From contig BCIV01000002.1 in assembly GCA_001600055.1 (NCBI GenBank), positions 1,223,045 through 1,287,044 on the forward strand: 64,000 nt of DNA, in the 5' to 3' direction. The DNA is from Filobasidium wieringae. Its lineage: Eukaryota; Basidiomycota; Tremellomycetes; Filobasidiales; Filobasidiaceae. A model generated the notes under the pieces. It saw only the letters and a program-made list of their open reading frames with translations, made no database searches and was not told the origin of the DNA. The position numbers were made by a program, and so were the translations under genes. Numbering within the stretch: the first letter of the stretch is position 1; each line of letters starts with the position of its first letter. Of this stretch, positions 1-11,654 are shown one piece after another.

Positions 1-1409
1 GAACGCTAGGGATTTTCGATTTCGATACGGTAGAGGAGAGTAATCTGCATAGGCAGGTGCTCCATACTACTGCTCGTGTAGGAGAATACAAGGCGGATTC
101 TGCTAAAGCAGCTCTCACTGCGTGAGTTGCGACAGAAGCTATGGATTGAAACCCTTCGAGTCTGATTCCCTTGACATCTACATTCAGCTTGAACCCTTTT
201 GTCAATATCATCTCTCACACCACGCCCCTTCTGCCGAGCACCGCTCTAGATCAGCTTCGCCCATACAATCTCGTACTAGACTGTACCGATCGTCCTCAAA
301 CGCGTTACCTCGTAAACGATGCGGCTGTTCGATTGGGAATTCCTCTCGTAAGCGGAGCAGCAATCGAATGGGCTGGACAATGGTGTATTCTCGGAGGATG
401 GCATCAGGCCGGCATCCCTTCGATCTCAGAATCCTCAGGCCGAACGGAATGGGATGGGAAGAAGACGGAAGGGAGGACCAGGAGACCTTGTTACCGATGC
501 TTGTTCCCTCAACCTCTACCACGAGCTAATTCTCAAGCGGGGACTTGCGAGGAAGAAGGGGTCTTCGGACCGATTGTCGGAGTGGTTGGGGTCCAGATGG
601 CGGCGGAGGCGATCAAGGTGATATTGGGGGTAGATGGTGAGTCCGACTCTCTCGATTCATGAGACAAATGCATCTGGACGGCTGAGACTCGTACGAATTG
701 AAGACCCTGGACCGAAACTCAATCTCATCTCCCTCGCTCCTTGTCTCACACCCGATCCCGCCTCGGCTGCAACTCCGTTCAGAAGCATCAGGGTCCGAGG
801 TTCATCACCCAAATGTAGAGCCTGTGGTCCTAACGCGGATATCACGGATGACCTCGAAGCTGTCGGGTATGATGAGTTTTGTGGCGTAACGGATACGCAG
901 GAAGAAGAAGTTGAGCTGGAGAAAGAAGGACCCGGGGTGGAGAGGGTTTCGGTTGAAAGACTTAGGGATGAGGTTTATGAGGGAGAAGGGGAGATTGGGT
1001 TCATCAGTTCGGTCGAAGCCAGGGAAGAGCAAAAAGGAGGAAGGGATCCGAGAAAGGTACTAGTCGATGTTAGAGCCGAGCAGGAATACGGAATCTGCGC
1101 GCTACCTGGGTCCATCAGTGAGTCAGGCGATAGTTTTTGAAAGGGGAGATTTAACCATGGTTTGTTCCAGATATACCAATGGAGGATTTCCTCAAGACCC
1201 CTTTAGAATCTATCGACAAGATCGCTCCTTTGGATCAAACGGAAGTCTACTTTATATGTCGAAGAGGGAACGACAGTCTGGTCTCTGCCAAGGCCTTGGC
1301 TCGAGCACAAAAGGAAGATGGACGATCGGCACAGTTGAGAATAAAGGAAGTACGAGGGGGAGTTAGAGCTTGGAGTAGGACTGTGGATCCAGGATTTCCC
1401 GTGTACTAA
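1..1409 (+). CDS. UBA4: Uba4/MOCS3-type adenylyltransferase-sulfurtransferase, 5' end cut off
   Basis: E1-like enzyme that adenylates and thiolates the C-terminus of Urm1 for wobble-uridine thiolation of cytosolic tRNAs. The window starts inside the ThiF domain, so the nucleotide-binding glycine loop is missing. Visible are the motif SNLHRQ, a DCTDRPQTR segment, the zinc ligands CYRC and CRAC, the conserved Cys before [11 protein letters not shown], and a C-terminal rhodanese domain with active-site loop ICRRGNDS. Inferred exons are 3-121, 188-636, 704-1117 and 1171-1409, with GTGAGT donors; splicing removes every stop between the pieces. About 406 residues lie in the window. The domain order (ThiF, then rhodanese) is specific to Uba4/MOCS3. 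The family assignment is firm; exact junctions are inferred by eye. Confidence 0.9.
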
Positions 1410-1917
1410 GCTGTATCTGCTCCGTCACGATCTTATAGAGAGGTTTTTTACCATGGTCAACAGTATAGATGTGACGGTGTCCTGCGACAGCGTGGTATAG
1501 AAAAGAAAAGAAAAGACTAGCGTTCGCCAGGGTTGAAGTACGGTCTACCCATTTTTACTGGAAACCCATCGTGACGTAAGCAGAATATTCGTCAGCTCTG
1601 CGATCGCGAGATCCTTTCAAAAGCTCGAAGGGAATGCTTTATCCCTTTCTTTGACCATCGATTGCCCCATTCTCCTTTCGCTCCTTCGTCATAGTGACTA
1701 GTAACATCAATTGGGCCGATTGACAAGCTATAGAGCGCCAACAAAGGGAAGAGCTTAGATGTGTACGACTATATAGACGCCGTATACGGTTGGTATCCAA
1801 AGCAAAAAGGTGAGTTGCCCAGAATCTCTTACAGCGACACGCAATCCGACCACCATCTTTTTCCGTCAGCGCATTCAGACTTAACCAATCAATCGGCAAG
1901 GATAGCATAGCATAGCG
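1410..1917. other. intergenic: UBA4 3' flank and promoter of the next gene
   Basis: No convincing coding frame or RNA gene is seen. An AAAAGAAAAGAAAAG stretch lies near 1500-1515. The right half should hold the promoter of the membrane-protein gene at 1918. No TATA box stands out. Confidence 0.5.
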
Positions 1918-2631
1918 ATGCTTTCCATCCTCAGTCATCTCCCTTCCTTCCGGGACGTCTACCAAGCCATTCCTCCCCTCCCGATCTTAGCTGCTCGAGC
2001 TCTTCCTCTTATCCCAGTCGCCTTTGCTTCCAACGTATTGGCTATCTCTACCGAATGGCATTGCCATCTTCAACCGCTACCCAAACTGCAAGGGCCCATC
2101 ACAGGAAGGACGTTGAGCGAGGTCTTTAGAAAGGCATACATCAATGGGGCGTTTACTTTCCTTATCAACCTGTTCATCAGTATTGGATCGAGCGGATATC
2201 TCTGGCTGGCTTTGACCCCTGATGGAGTCGGATACAAAGGAACGAGATGGTTCCGATATGCTCTTACCTCTGGGACAATGGAAAAGATCGCCTCGCACAT
2301 GCCGATCGTTGGTGGGAGTGGAAGCGGTACCTTTTCTGCTCATCCCTTGCAACACATCAACTCCCTGGCTTCATCTTCCCTTCCACTTCGCCGTTCGCTC
2401 TACCTCCTTACCTGCATTTTCGGAATCATGCATCTTTTCCCATTCGGGTTGATCATTCTCCCCCACGTCATGGCCGCCTCGAAACCAAGTGCCAGTAAAG
2501 ACCCGGAAGAACGAACGAAGCACGAGGACGAGGTCAAGCAAGCTCTAGCCCGTTGGTTGGGGGTGAACAAGGTCAGGATCTGGACGGATGTTGCGGCAGC
2601 TGTGTGTGCGTTTCTAGCACTCATTGTCTAA
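1918..2631 (+). CDS. four-helix integral membrane protein, DUF1772-like
   Basis: A single-exon frame of 237 residues. Hydrophobic segments lie near residues 20-45, 75-100, 160-185 and 215-237. The last part, with RWLGVNKVR followed by a final hydrophobic helix, resembles the C-terminal pattern (R/K-W-x-x-x-N/H-x-x-R) of DUF1772 membrane proteins, some of which are anthrone-oxygenase-like. That match is from memory and is weak. The start is the first ATG of an open frame, just downstream of an AGCATAGCATAGCG leader. No function can be given beyond membrane location. Confidence 0.65.
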   Translation: MLSILSHLPSFRDVYQAIPPLPILAARALPLIPVAFASNVLAISTEWHCHLQPLPKLQGPITGRTLSEVFRKAYINGAFTFLINLFISIGSSGYLWLALTPDGVGYKGTRWFRYALTSGTMEKIASHMPIVGGSGSGTFSAHPLQHINSLASSSLPLRRSLYLLTCIFGIMHLFPFGLIILPHVMAASKPSASKDPEERTKHEDEVKQALARWLGVNKVRIWTDVAAAVCAFLALIV

Positions 2632-3696
2632 GGACGCGGGCAAGACGTTCTTAGAGGCTGCCAGATGATAACTTGGCCAGAGAGGGCAATAGATGGGAAT
2701 TTAACGACTTCTGTTTATGTTTGTATTCTAAATGACCTACGAATGTTATGAGATATCAATCTGCAGAATGCTAGCAGAAGTGGACAACGTCACGAGCACT
2801 CTAGCCAGAAAATGTAAGACAGCCGCTTATCACGGCACCCTACTGCAGTGAGCGGATTCGCATCTTTCGACATCTCTATCGCTGCTCTCAATAAGACAAG
2901 GATTACACGCTTAAAAGACGATCCCATGGGGCAGAAACGCTACACATCGATATTCACCCTTCTCCCGAAAGGGCACGTCCAGCATCGTATCGCGCTGATC
3001 GCCCCACGGCTATTTCGTGCTGCAGGTGATCGTCTGAACGACAAGGGATGTGGCCTAGATCTGTGGAGACACCGTGTCGACGAAATCTAGGAGCACAGTC
3101 TCGATCGCAATAAATAGTTGGCTCAGGAGATATGGGCCTTGGTCTGCCTTCAAGACGGTTGACAATGATTCAATAACCATTCTTGACCTGTATTTGCAGA
3201 CACATAAGATGAAAGAGAACAAGACTCACAAAATTAGCGACATCCAAGAATCCGCCACATATCCTTTGCGTCGAATTCCCGCCACATGCCCCGTACGAGA
3301 AAGGGTGAGCAGCATCTCGACAGCGAGCATAAGCTGCTAAAACCGACTGAGGATGAACGGGTGAAATGAATTTCGATGCAGACGATTATAATTCTAGGGG
3401 GCCTCAATATGGCGAAGCCTCTGAAGAGGATGACAATGCTCGTCGCAAGTGACGTTTCATGTTCGTTGGTCCGCGCGTTGTTCACGGAGTTGATGAAGAA
3501 CATCCAGTCCTGCTCACTTACCGTTGTTTCAATTTTTTTAGTCCGTTCAGCTCAAACCGATGGCGAAATTCGTCGGCTTAGAAGTCCACGGGGATCTGTG
3601 CTGCATCGAGAGGTGTCGATGACCCGGCGGTGTTATGCCTGTGTTTCATTTCAAAACCGGATCTATTTTAAATGTCTGTCCGAAAGTGTCTCTCCA
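2632..3696. other. intergenic, no confident gene
   Basis: Several short overlapping frames of 80-113 codons exist on both strands here, but none has a recognisable domain or joins into a longer spliced frame. The stretch lies between the membrane-protein gene and a tRNA gene. A lineage-specific transcript cannot be excluded. Confidence 0.4.
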
Positions 3697-3780
3697 GGGG
3701 CAATGGTTCAATGGTAGAATAACCGCCTTCCATTACGTGGTTGTTAGCGGTTGACCGGTGTTCGATTCACCGTTGTCTCA
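3697..3780 (+). tRNA. tRNA-Gly (anticodon UCC) with a 13-nt intron
   Basis: The cloverleaf can be folded by hand. The acceptor strands GGGGCAA and TTGTCTC pair with two G-U pairs. The D-arm is GTTC/GAAT around AATGGTA. The anticodon stem ACCGC/GCGGT is perfect. The T-arm CGGTG-TTCGATT-CACCG is perfect. The anticodon TCC is at 3729-3731. A 13-nt insert at 3733-3745 sits one base 3' of the anticodon, the canonical position for a nuclear tRNA intron. The discriminator base is A at 3780. A T5 run follows at 3784-3788. Confidence 0.9.
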
Positions 3781-3783
3781 TGC

Positions 3784-3788
3784 TTTTT
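3784..3788 (+). terminator. RNA polymerase III T-run terminator
   Basis: Five T residues start four bases after the tRNA-Gly discriminator, as expected for Pol III termination. Confidence 0.7.
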
Positions 3789-4220
3789 GCAGAAAGGAAA
3801 TAAAGGAAAGGAAAAGGAAAACTATGGAGGGAAACGGGACGATACTGCCGGCCTTCCGGAACGACTCAGGTTACGCCATATCTCCATCATCTCAACAGGG
3901 AATCAATAACACGCTCCAATGACATGCAGGAGTTATTTGGTAGATCAGCTAGATGCAGCACATTCGCCGAGCAGTGCACAATCACGTGAGATCTACGGAA
4001 GCGCAATAAGACTGCTTCCGAGATGTTGAGCTCGCAGGTGACCTTGTGATATGGCTTGAACTCCCGGACTACGACCAGCAAAACACCTTGTAGTCGGCAG
4101 TCGCAATAGCCACAGCCAGTTTTCTACCACACGGACAGGGAGGCTAGATTTCCACTACCGAACGTTATACAACTGGAAAGGTCTCCACGTCGGGGACCCT
4201 GTTCTGCATGAATATCGGGT
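3789..4220. other. intergenic, upstream of the F-box-like gene
   Basis: No gene is supported. An AG-rich stretch (3793-3822) follows the tRNA terminator; the remainder probably holds the promoter of the gene at 4221. Confidence 0.5.
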
Positions 4221-6201
4221 ATGGTACCAATAGAAATACCGTCCTTTGAACCAAGGCAATCCGGTTTGTTCAAGCTTCCTCGCGAGCTGATCAGTCACAT
4301 CGGTTCTTTCTTATACAACCCACTGGAGCTCACTCAAGATGATCGTCTGTCCTGGAATATATTCGCGTCATTCGGAGACAATGAAAATGATCGAAGACAA
4401 GAGCTTTCGGACTTGATCAACTTCGGGTCAAGCTGTAGGGCGATCTGGAAAGAGGTTAGGCCGATCATGTTTCGCTGTATCAGGACTCCGGAAATCGATA
4501 AAATCAACGAGGTGATCGAGCGCCACAACGACTGGGGCCGTCATGTAAAAAGTCTCATTATAGATCTGAGTGCGTTCGAGGATGAAGTACGACGCAACCC
4601 ATGGTACGTGATGCCTAGAAACAAACTTCCGCCTCCATGCGCTTTCCCCTGATCTCAAATACTTCGTAGGCAGGAATCAGGATTACTGTATCGGCTCATA
4701 TCAGGTCTACCATACTTGGAGCACCTGTCCTTCTTCGCGGACGCTACAGACGATGTCACTCTCGCGTTACTGCTCGCAAAAGTCCAATCTGGTGGAAAAC
4801 TGCCTGCACAGCTGCGATCGTTCGGTTGGCGATCTCGTCATAATACGTCGGACCATCTCAATCGCCAGTTGCGAGCAGAGTACAAATCCGGCTTTTTCGC
4901 TGCGTTTGCTGGATTTCTCAAGGACTGTACTCGACTGAGCTGTATCGTTCTCGACTCTCTAGCAGAGGCTCAGAACACGGATGAAAGAGATCTCAAGATG
5001 GTGATGGATGCTCTGGATGGACGTGCAGACCTATGCGATTCGTTTCCACCTTCTGTGAACCAAGCAGTAGTGGAGCTTGCCCGATGCGGGAAGACCATTA
5101 AGCGCCCACCCTTGACCGTCATCCTATGCGGTCGAACGGGGATCGATATCGACCCGTCCATGAACAAGTTGGGACCCTTCTCTCGAGATCTTTTCAGCCA
5201 TGCATCGCGGCCCAGGCCGACCAGTTATCCCTATTATCGTCCTCAACGCAAAGGCTCTTCTCAAACAGAGATCACGCAACACTTTCCACCCACGCCGCGG
5301 AGTCCATACCGTGGTCAGGAGTGGGTTACATTGAAAGAGTACGAGGCAGGGCTAGGGCGGCATGAAGCAGGCCCAAAGCCACAAGTAGGATCGGTATTAG
5401 GGTCGGTTTCGGGCTCACGGTCGGGTTCTGATTCCGATTCTAGTTCGGAAGGAGATATCAATATCGACGATCCCGGGCGGTGGGCGACGATCTATACGCG
5501 CGGCGAGCTTCACCACGACATAAAGAGGTTCCCTCTCGAGCAAGAGTTTCGTGTACCTTATTCGAAGGGCGTCGACTTTGATCCAGCTTGGGTGGATCGT
5601 TCGCGGTCGTTAGACGCTAGGATCAAGCACAGCCAAGTTGGTATTGCTCCAGCGCCTCTGGGACCGGTCCTTGATAGCCGACAGCCCATTTACGAGCTCT
5701 TCATCGACGGTCATGCCTTTCTCGCAAGCTCCTCACGTGGCAACCTGCCGGGTGTATCTGACTGCACCGATCTCGAACGAATGGTAAGTGAATGGCTCGT
5801 GCGCTTATTGAAGCTATCTGATCCAACTCAATCCCGTTACCTGTTACTTTTAGAAAACCGCACTCCTATCTATAGCGCACCTACAGGAATTGCGAGTCCT
5901 CCAGATCGGAGGGACGCTGCTCTCCCGCTTTGAACAGGAGGAGATGACACGATTTGTCGTCTGTCTGTGCCCAAAGATTCTAGTCTGCAACTGGCTGGAT
6001 CAAGAGGGGTGTATGCGAGGATATGCCATATGGCGGGACAGACATCGTAAAAGCATGATCTACAGTTCAGAGAATGCGCAAAGAGCGTTCGAAGGCGCAA
6101 AGGAACCGCACGAGTTGATGCAAGGCTGTCGATTTTTATTCAAAGAACTGGCACCAGGAGAGCTTTTCGCGTTGGAAGCCGAACAAGCAGTCAGTAACTG
6201 A
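4221..6201 (+). CDS. F-box-like protein of unknown target
   Basis: The N-terminus has an F-box-like segment (LPRELISHIGSFL near residue 20, then a hydrophobic DLINFGSSCRAIW helix), the usual Skp1-binding signature of SCF substrate receptors. No clear repeats follow. The middle has a Ser/Gly/Asp-rich low-complexity stretch (SGSRSGSDSDSSSEGD). Inferred exons are 4221-4603, 4670-5783 and 5854-6201, giving 614 residues; both introns have GTA(C/A)GT donors and TAG acceptors. Many Tremellomycete genomes hold families of such F-box-like proteins with fast-evolving C-termini, so the target cannot be guessed. The F-box call is moderate. Confidence 0.65.
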
Positions 6202-6573
6202 AGTTTATCGACGATTCTCTCGAGGAAGCTAATATGATGCGGCTCAGGCGTATGATCGATTCGTAGCTGAACAAAAGTGAACACTTTCTAGGGACAAATG
6301 CTATGTCAATGTTGTAAACTGTAACGAACCCATACCCGTGCCATCACTGAGGTCCCTTCGATCCGCGGTACGATGGGATCTCGGATCATGTTGACGTCAC
6401 CGGTCATGCGCGTTGGTTGGCTACTCACCGGACCGTGCTGTCCTTTCTGTATATAGAGCATCGAACCGAAGCCAACTAGCAAAACACACCCGATTTTCTT
6501 CAGATTATCTGACTTACCAACCGCTTCACTCTTCACCCACTTTACTCACAAAACAACCAATTTACTTATCAAA
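6202..6573. other. promoter region of the small hydrophilic protein gene
   Basis: This gap holds a TATATAG element and a pyrimidine/A-rich leader (ACAAAACAACCAATTTAC...) running into the ATG, typical of a strongly transcribed fungal gene. No coding sequence is seen. Confidence 0.5.
6450..6456 (+). promoter_or_regulatory. TATA box candidate
   Basis: TATATAG lies about 118 bp upstream of the ATG of the small hydrophilic protein gene, a plausible TATA position for a fungal promoter with a short leader. Confidence 0.45.
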
Positions 6574-6890
6574 ATGACTGGGTGAGATTTATTGCCACGT
6601 TTCCGCTCTGCTCTGTCCCTGATCGGATACCTTCCGGCTCGCACAGTGCCGCCGACGCTGCTTCTGAGAAGATGATGAACATCCCCAAGAAGTCCGACAC
6701 TCAGGAAGACAAGGATACCAAGGAGGCCAGGAACCCCGAGGCTATCCACGGAAAGGAGGAGGGTATGTGATGATGATGCAACGTATGTTACGTGAACGCA
6801 AACTTACTTGCCGTCGATCGCTCTTGCTCAGGTGCCACCGAGACCATGACCTATTCTGACAACAAGGCTGATCACGTTGCCCACGCTTAA
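6574..6890 (+). CDS. small hydrophilic 60-residue protein, two introns
   Basis: Three short exons join cleanly: 6574-6581, 6647-6762 and 6832-6890. Donors are GTGAGA and GTATGT; acceptors are CACAG and CTCAG. The product is rich in Lys, Glu, Asp and Ala, has no membrane segment and looks disordered, in the manner of stress-induced small hydrophilic proteins. I do not recognise the family. The first exon codes for only two full codons and is easily missed by gene finders. The AAAATG start context and the upstream TATA box suggest high expression. An unspliced frame would stop soon after the second exon. Confidence 0.7.
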
Positions 6891-7093
6891 GCAACGCAGA
6901 GCAATTGAATCATATCAACAACACTGTAACACATGTCGAAACAAATATACATAACGGATACCTTTGCATTGCACCCTTAATTAAGAATCCAGTCGGCAGA
7001 AATCTGATATAAGCAGCAATCTCATTATCTCATTTGGTGGTCTCATTAGGTCGCCAGCTGTGGACTTGTACAACGTGTAAATCTCCTATCTGA

Positions 7094-10000
7094 CTATCTC
7101 GCTGCCTGGATTGTCGATACTAGTGCCTGTTGTGTGCTGATCAATATCCAATTGATACGGCCATTCGGCAGTCGAATCGGCTTACCTGTAATCTCGATTC
7201 GATAGTGTTTGCCGCTACAGGATTGGTTTCGCTCAACACGGTCTCATCTTCCTCAGCCATAGCCTTCGGTAAGATACGGAAATGACCGTCGGCGTTGTTC
7301 ATTGACAGATCTGCCAGCAAATCTTGTAAGTTCGTCGATGACGAGTAGAAGACCTGAGTGAAATTCAATGGAAGCGTTAGAGATCCAGTGTGGTCTCCCT
7401 TTCTGCCGGCTGTCAGTGTCAGCTTACCTTGGTCTGCGGCCTATCAACAGGTGTTTCCAAGATATCCCGCTCCGCGGCTGACCAAGCTTCGTCCTCATCT
7501 AAATCGAAATTGCCTGTTACATCCGAACTCATACTGGGTTTGCGGTAAGAGGATGTACTGGACATCTCATGAGCGTTATCATCGGTCTGTTCCAGACCCT
7601 GACTGGTCTCATGGAAAGAGGCCAGATCTTCCTCGTTGTTATCGTCGAGATTGCCAACTACTCCCCAGATGACCTCACCATCGCTCATTTCCCTAATCTC
7701 CAAAGCTTGTATCGACTGAGTGGAATGCATCCGACTTGGTTGCGATATGTTGCCTGGGCTCTTATAGAGATCATACAGACTGTCCCGGACAGACTGAGGT
7801 GAGAGCCTGGCCTGGTCATGTTGAACAGGAGGAGCTAGAAACTCTGCTTCCAAGGCGTGATCATGACTTGTCCTCTGTACAGGTTTGCGTCGCACAGACG
7901 GTCGCCTGCTGACATTGCTACCTTCGGAAGGGCGTCTGCTGTCATCTGCCTCAGTAACAGTTCCTAACAAGGGCGAATTCTCGATCTGCAGCCCGCCTGC
8001 ATTAGTTGGCACAATGATCGTACGGCGTAAGACCGATCGTCTGCTGAGGTCAACAGGGTTCGGTTTCCGGGTAGACTGTTGTCGAACGACTGTAGCCGTA
8101 GGGGGTGCAGCAGTAACTCCGCCGTAGGTCTGCGTGCCGGAAAAGGGTCGGATCGATGCCGCAGGCAACGGAGCTGTTATTGGCAGCTTACTGGGTTTAG
8201 TGGCCTGTTTCTGAGAAGGCTTGCGCTTAATCTTAGCCAATAACCCTTTCAAACCGGAAGTAGAAGCAGTTTCAGGCGGCGTGATGGGAGGCTCAACGTT
8301 TGCTAAGCTTGAGATCGACGCAGATTTGCCATGCACACGCTGATGAGTCCTCGGACGGAACCCGCCAATGGGTTGTCCAGGCGATGCGAAGCCTTTCTGC
8401 GCTACCTGTGGCGAAGTCAGAGGCGATACTTGGATTGTAGCCGAGGTCTGTAACAACGTAGGCGAGCCGATCTTGATTGCCTTGTTTTTCGTGTTCTTTC
8501 TGGAAAGTTTAACAGAAGGTACCTTCTGTAAAGCCGCAGTAGCTTGGGCAATTCTGGCCTCAAAGTCTCGCCGCACATCAGGGTCTTCATCGATCCGGAA
8601 TGACCGAGCACTACTTGCAGACTCCATGCGTCGATGATTAGCCTGAGTGACGCGAACTGGCGATGGGGGGCTTGCAAGGGCCTCCGTAGGACCGAACAGA
8701 GCTTGGGCTAGCCTCGTTTTCGCTGCATCTCGTTCACTCTGTGGTTGCGAAGTTCCTGTCTGGTGGCTTGATGACTCAGAATCGGGGGCAATAGGGGAAG
8801 TGATCGGCGTCCGTGGTTGTTTGGATTCTCTCCGATTTGCACTCAATGCGGGCGGTGTCACCATTCGTTTGGTTTCGGGAGGCTCGTGTTTTGCTTCTGA
8901 GACCTCTTCAAGAGGCTTAAGAAACAAACTTTGCGGAATAGTCTGCTTTTGAGCCTGTACAGGCTCTGGGGAGGCAGGCTTAGGAGATAAGGCCCTTGCC
9001 AGCTCTACCACTCCAGCATCTCGTTTCATCCGAGGTTCTGGCTGATCTCCACGGAGCCTGATAGATGGCCGAGCTTGCAGATTGGACCCATCTCCGACGG
9101 ACGGCTGTTCACGTTGCGTACGTGGGACCTGACCTTCAGTCATGGTCTGCCTGACCAACTTCGCTGCTTCATTCAACTTCTCCTGCATCAGCTTCAGATC
9201 TTGGAATGACACGCCCAATTCCTCTTCAGGCTCGGCGCCCTCTGGCCAATCCACCTTTGGCAGAGTTTGATCTTTCAAGCTTAGATTGAAGAGACTCTCA
9301 ATAGGACTCATGTGTCCCTCTTGGTTCTCAGCAGAATAATTCGAGCCGACAGGTGAATTCAAGACATGAGACGGATGTCCATGCAGATTGGGAGCTGCCA
9401 TATCTGCAATCGGCTGTTGCTCTTCGTCGCTTTCGCCCCCATCGCCGTAATAGCCACTGATATCGAATGTGTAGTCTTGGGGACTTGGCAATGGGTTTCC
9501 TGATGGCTCGACGTCTAAATTGATCGGACCCGTTCCCTCAGAAGGCGTCTCTGCTGCGTAGCTGCCCGTGTTCTCGGTACGGAAGCTCGACTTGGACACA
9601 GCAGTAGCAGCTCCCGATTCTCTACCTTCTGGTACATTGAGGAAGGCGGTGGACGTTCCCTCCCTGGATGCAGTCATAATCACCGGAAATGTAGTGGGTG
9701 TCTGTAATGCGGTGTCTGTTGCAATAGGTGGGGCTAACTGCAGGGGCGCTGGACGGTGGTTACGATCAGACATCCGAGACGGCGACACCAAGGTTCCAGG
9801 AGCAGGCATGTAGGAGGTGGTAGCGAGAGTGGGACTGCCGAATACATCCGCATCGTCATATCGGCCGTCATCGGGGTTTCCCGTAGCTTGTATATTCGAT
9901 TGTCTGTTTCCTGAGAGTCCTGGAGGCGCCAAAGCAGATGACAAGGTCGAGCCTTCGGCAATTTGGGGTTTAGATGCAGCCTCTGCTAAGTTATCGTGAA

Positions 10001-11049
10001 AAGCGGGCGATCTGGTAATCGAAGGCTGTCTGCGGTTTCCGATTCTCTTCTTGACCGGTGTCCCCGTGGAGGTCGAATCGGCCTGATTGACAGGCAGCAC
10101 ATTCTCACGAAGCATCTCCTCTGCCGGCTCTGGTACCATTTGTAACATGTCTGATTCGATTTGCAGAAGCGCTCTAGATATCCGCGATTGTGCTGAAGGC
10201 GGCAGTGTTTCTAGCATAGATTTCCGTTTGTTACCTGGAGAGAGATTCGCTAGCCGACCAACCGGTGGTGGGCTCCAAGTCGAAGATGTGGTGTCTCGAT
10301 AGATGACCTCTGGAGACTGATTCGAAGCTTTCGACGCAAGGCTCGATGTTGAGCTAAAACTCCTGGGTAAAGGAGGTGCATCTTCGGCCGAGAAGGAGGT
10401 TGTACTCTTGCCGCTCACATTACGCTTCGCTTTCCTCATGATATCAGCCTCCCTCATCGCTCCAGACGAACCGATGCCATAAGTCCTGCCCATAGGTCGA
10501 TACGATGTAGCTGGCATAGAGGGAGGTGTTCTGACTTCAGGCGGCGAGGTGGGTGAGTCCCAATTGTAAGGAGATGTTCTGAAATCAGTCCCATTTATCT
10601 GACCACGTTTCTGCATCAACTCTTCCTCCATTTCTGTTATGACCGCCTTTTCCTCTTCCTCTGTCAGAAAGTCACCCCTCCCGACCATTCGTTGTCTCGC
10701 TAGTCGTTCTCTCATCTCTGCCAGGGTGAATATGCCGGGAGGCGAGTCTGGACCTCGCAGGTGTTGATATTCTGTACTGTCCGCGAACTTCAAGACCGAA
10801 AACCTGTTCGACAGGCTGAGGAAGGGACTCAATAGTCAGATAAGATAGTCATCATGAGGTACTCGATAGAGATTCCGATACAAACCTCGCAATGATTGTC
10901 GATCCGCGAAAGTCACCTCGAGAGATTGAGACGTCGTTTAGTTTAAGCGGGATCGAGCCCAGACTAGATATCGAGCTCGCATTACTGTTCTTTGAATCTA
11001 GTTCAGGCCTCGAAGCCTCGGAAGGTCTCCTCTTCTTGAGCTTGTGCAT
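7094..11049 (-). CDS. large Ser/Pro-rich disordered protein (about 1,250 residues)
   Basis: Inferred exons, in coding order: 11049-10886, 10815-7428, 7353-7186 and 7126-7094. The N-terminus has a basic KLKKRR patch and a short conserved-looking block up to about residue 120, including a charged helix (LTEEEEKAVITEMEEELMQKR). The rest is dominated by Ser, Pro, Thr and Gln with many SP/TP dipeptides, suggesting extensive phosphorylation. No catalytic domain is visible. The 3' UTR faces the small hydrophilic protein gene. The ATG at 11049 follows an overlapping out-of-frame ATG in the leader. The function is unknown; a scaffold or signalling adaptor role is only a guess. Confidence 0.75.
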
Positions 11050-11654
11050 GTTGAAATTGCGAGATCGAGCTTCATCCGGCGATATTATGCGTGAAGGGTG
11101 CGACTATGTCATCGATTAATCCTGATTCAGGGCAGCGGACTAGCTTGAATATTTGTTGACAATACGAGCGCCGGCGATGTTGCTTTGTTGCCGAGGGCGG
11201 TTCGCAGTTATCGTATCCAGAAGGAGTGAGAGTTTACTCGTACAGAATTCAACTCGACAAGCGAGAGCGTTGTTAATAGTTGCGAGGTTGATCTGGAAAT
11301 CAATTGATTGATGATCTACGATCAAGATCTTTGCAGTAGAAGTTGAGCCTGATCTGAGCCGTTTCTGTCGCTTAGGCGCGCGGATTATGAGAAACCGCCG
11401 TTTCCCAAATTTGGGAATATCGTATCAACCTCTACGTTGCCGCAGGGTCGATCGTCAACATCTTACCCCTGCTATAGACTTAGACCTCTCCCCGCTCTAG
11501 CAGTATCACAAGAGGTGATCAGCTCTGAGAGATAGATTCGTAGACCGACCGTACATCTGTAATCGGATCCCAATCACCCTTACACCTCTTTTCCTCAAAC
11601 GAAATCCGATCCTCAAACCATATAACCGGTCAACGCCTTGAATTAAAAGTAAAC
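11050..11654. other. shared divergent promoter region
   Basis: This 605-bp gap separates the divergently transcribed disordered-protein gene and CKS1. It contains an inverted repeat CCCAAATTTGGG near 11404-11415. No coding frame is supported. Confidence 0.5.

Noticed and set aside
3376..3717. A 113-codon plus-strand frame upstream of the tRNA.
   Set aside because: It runs into the tRNA gene and has no family resemblance.
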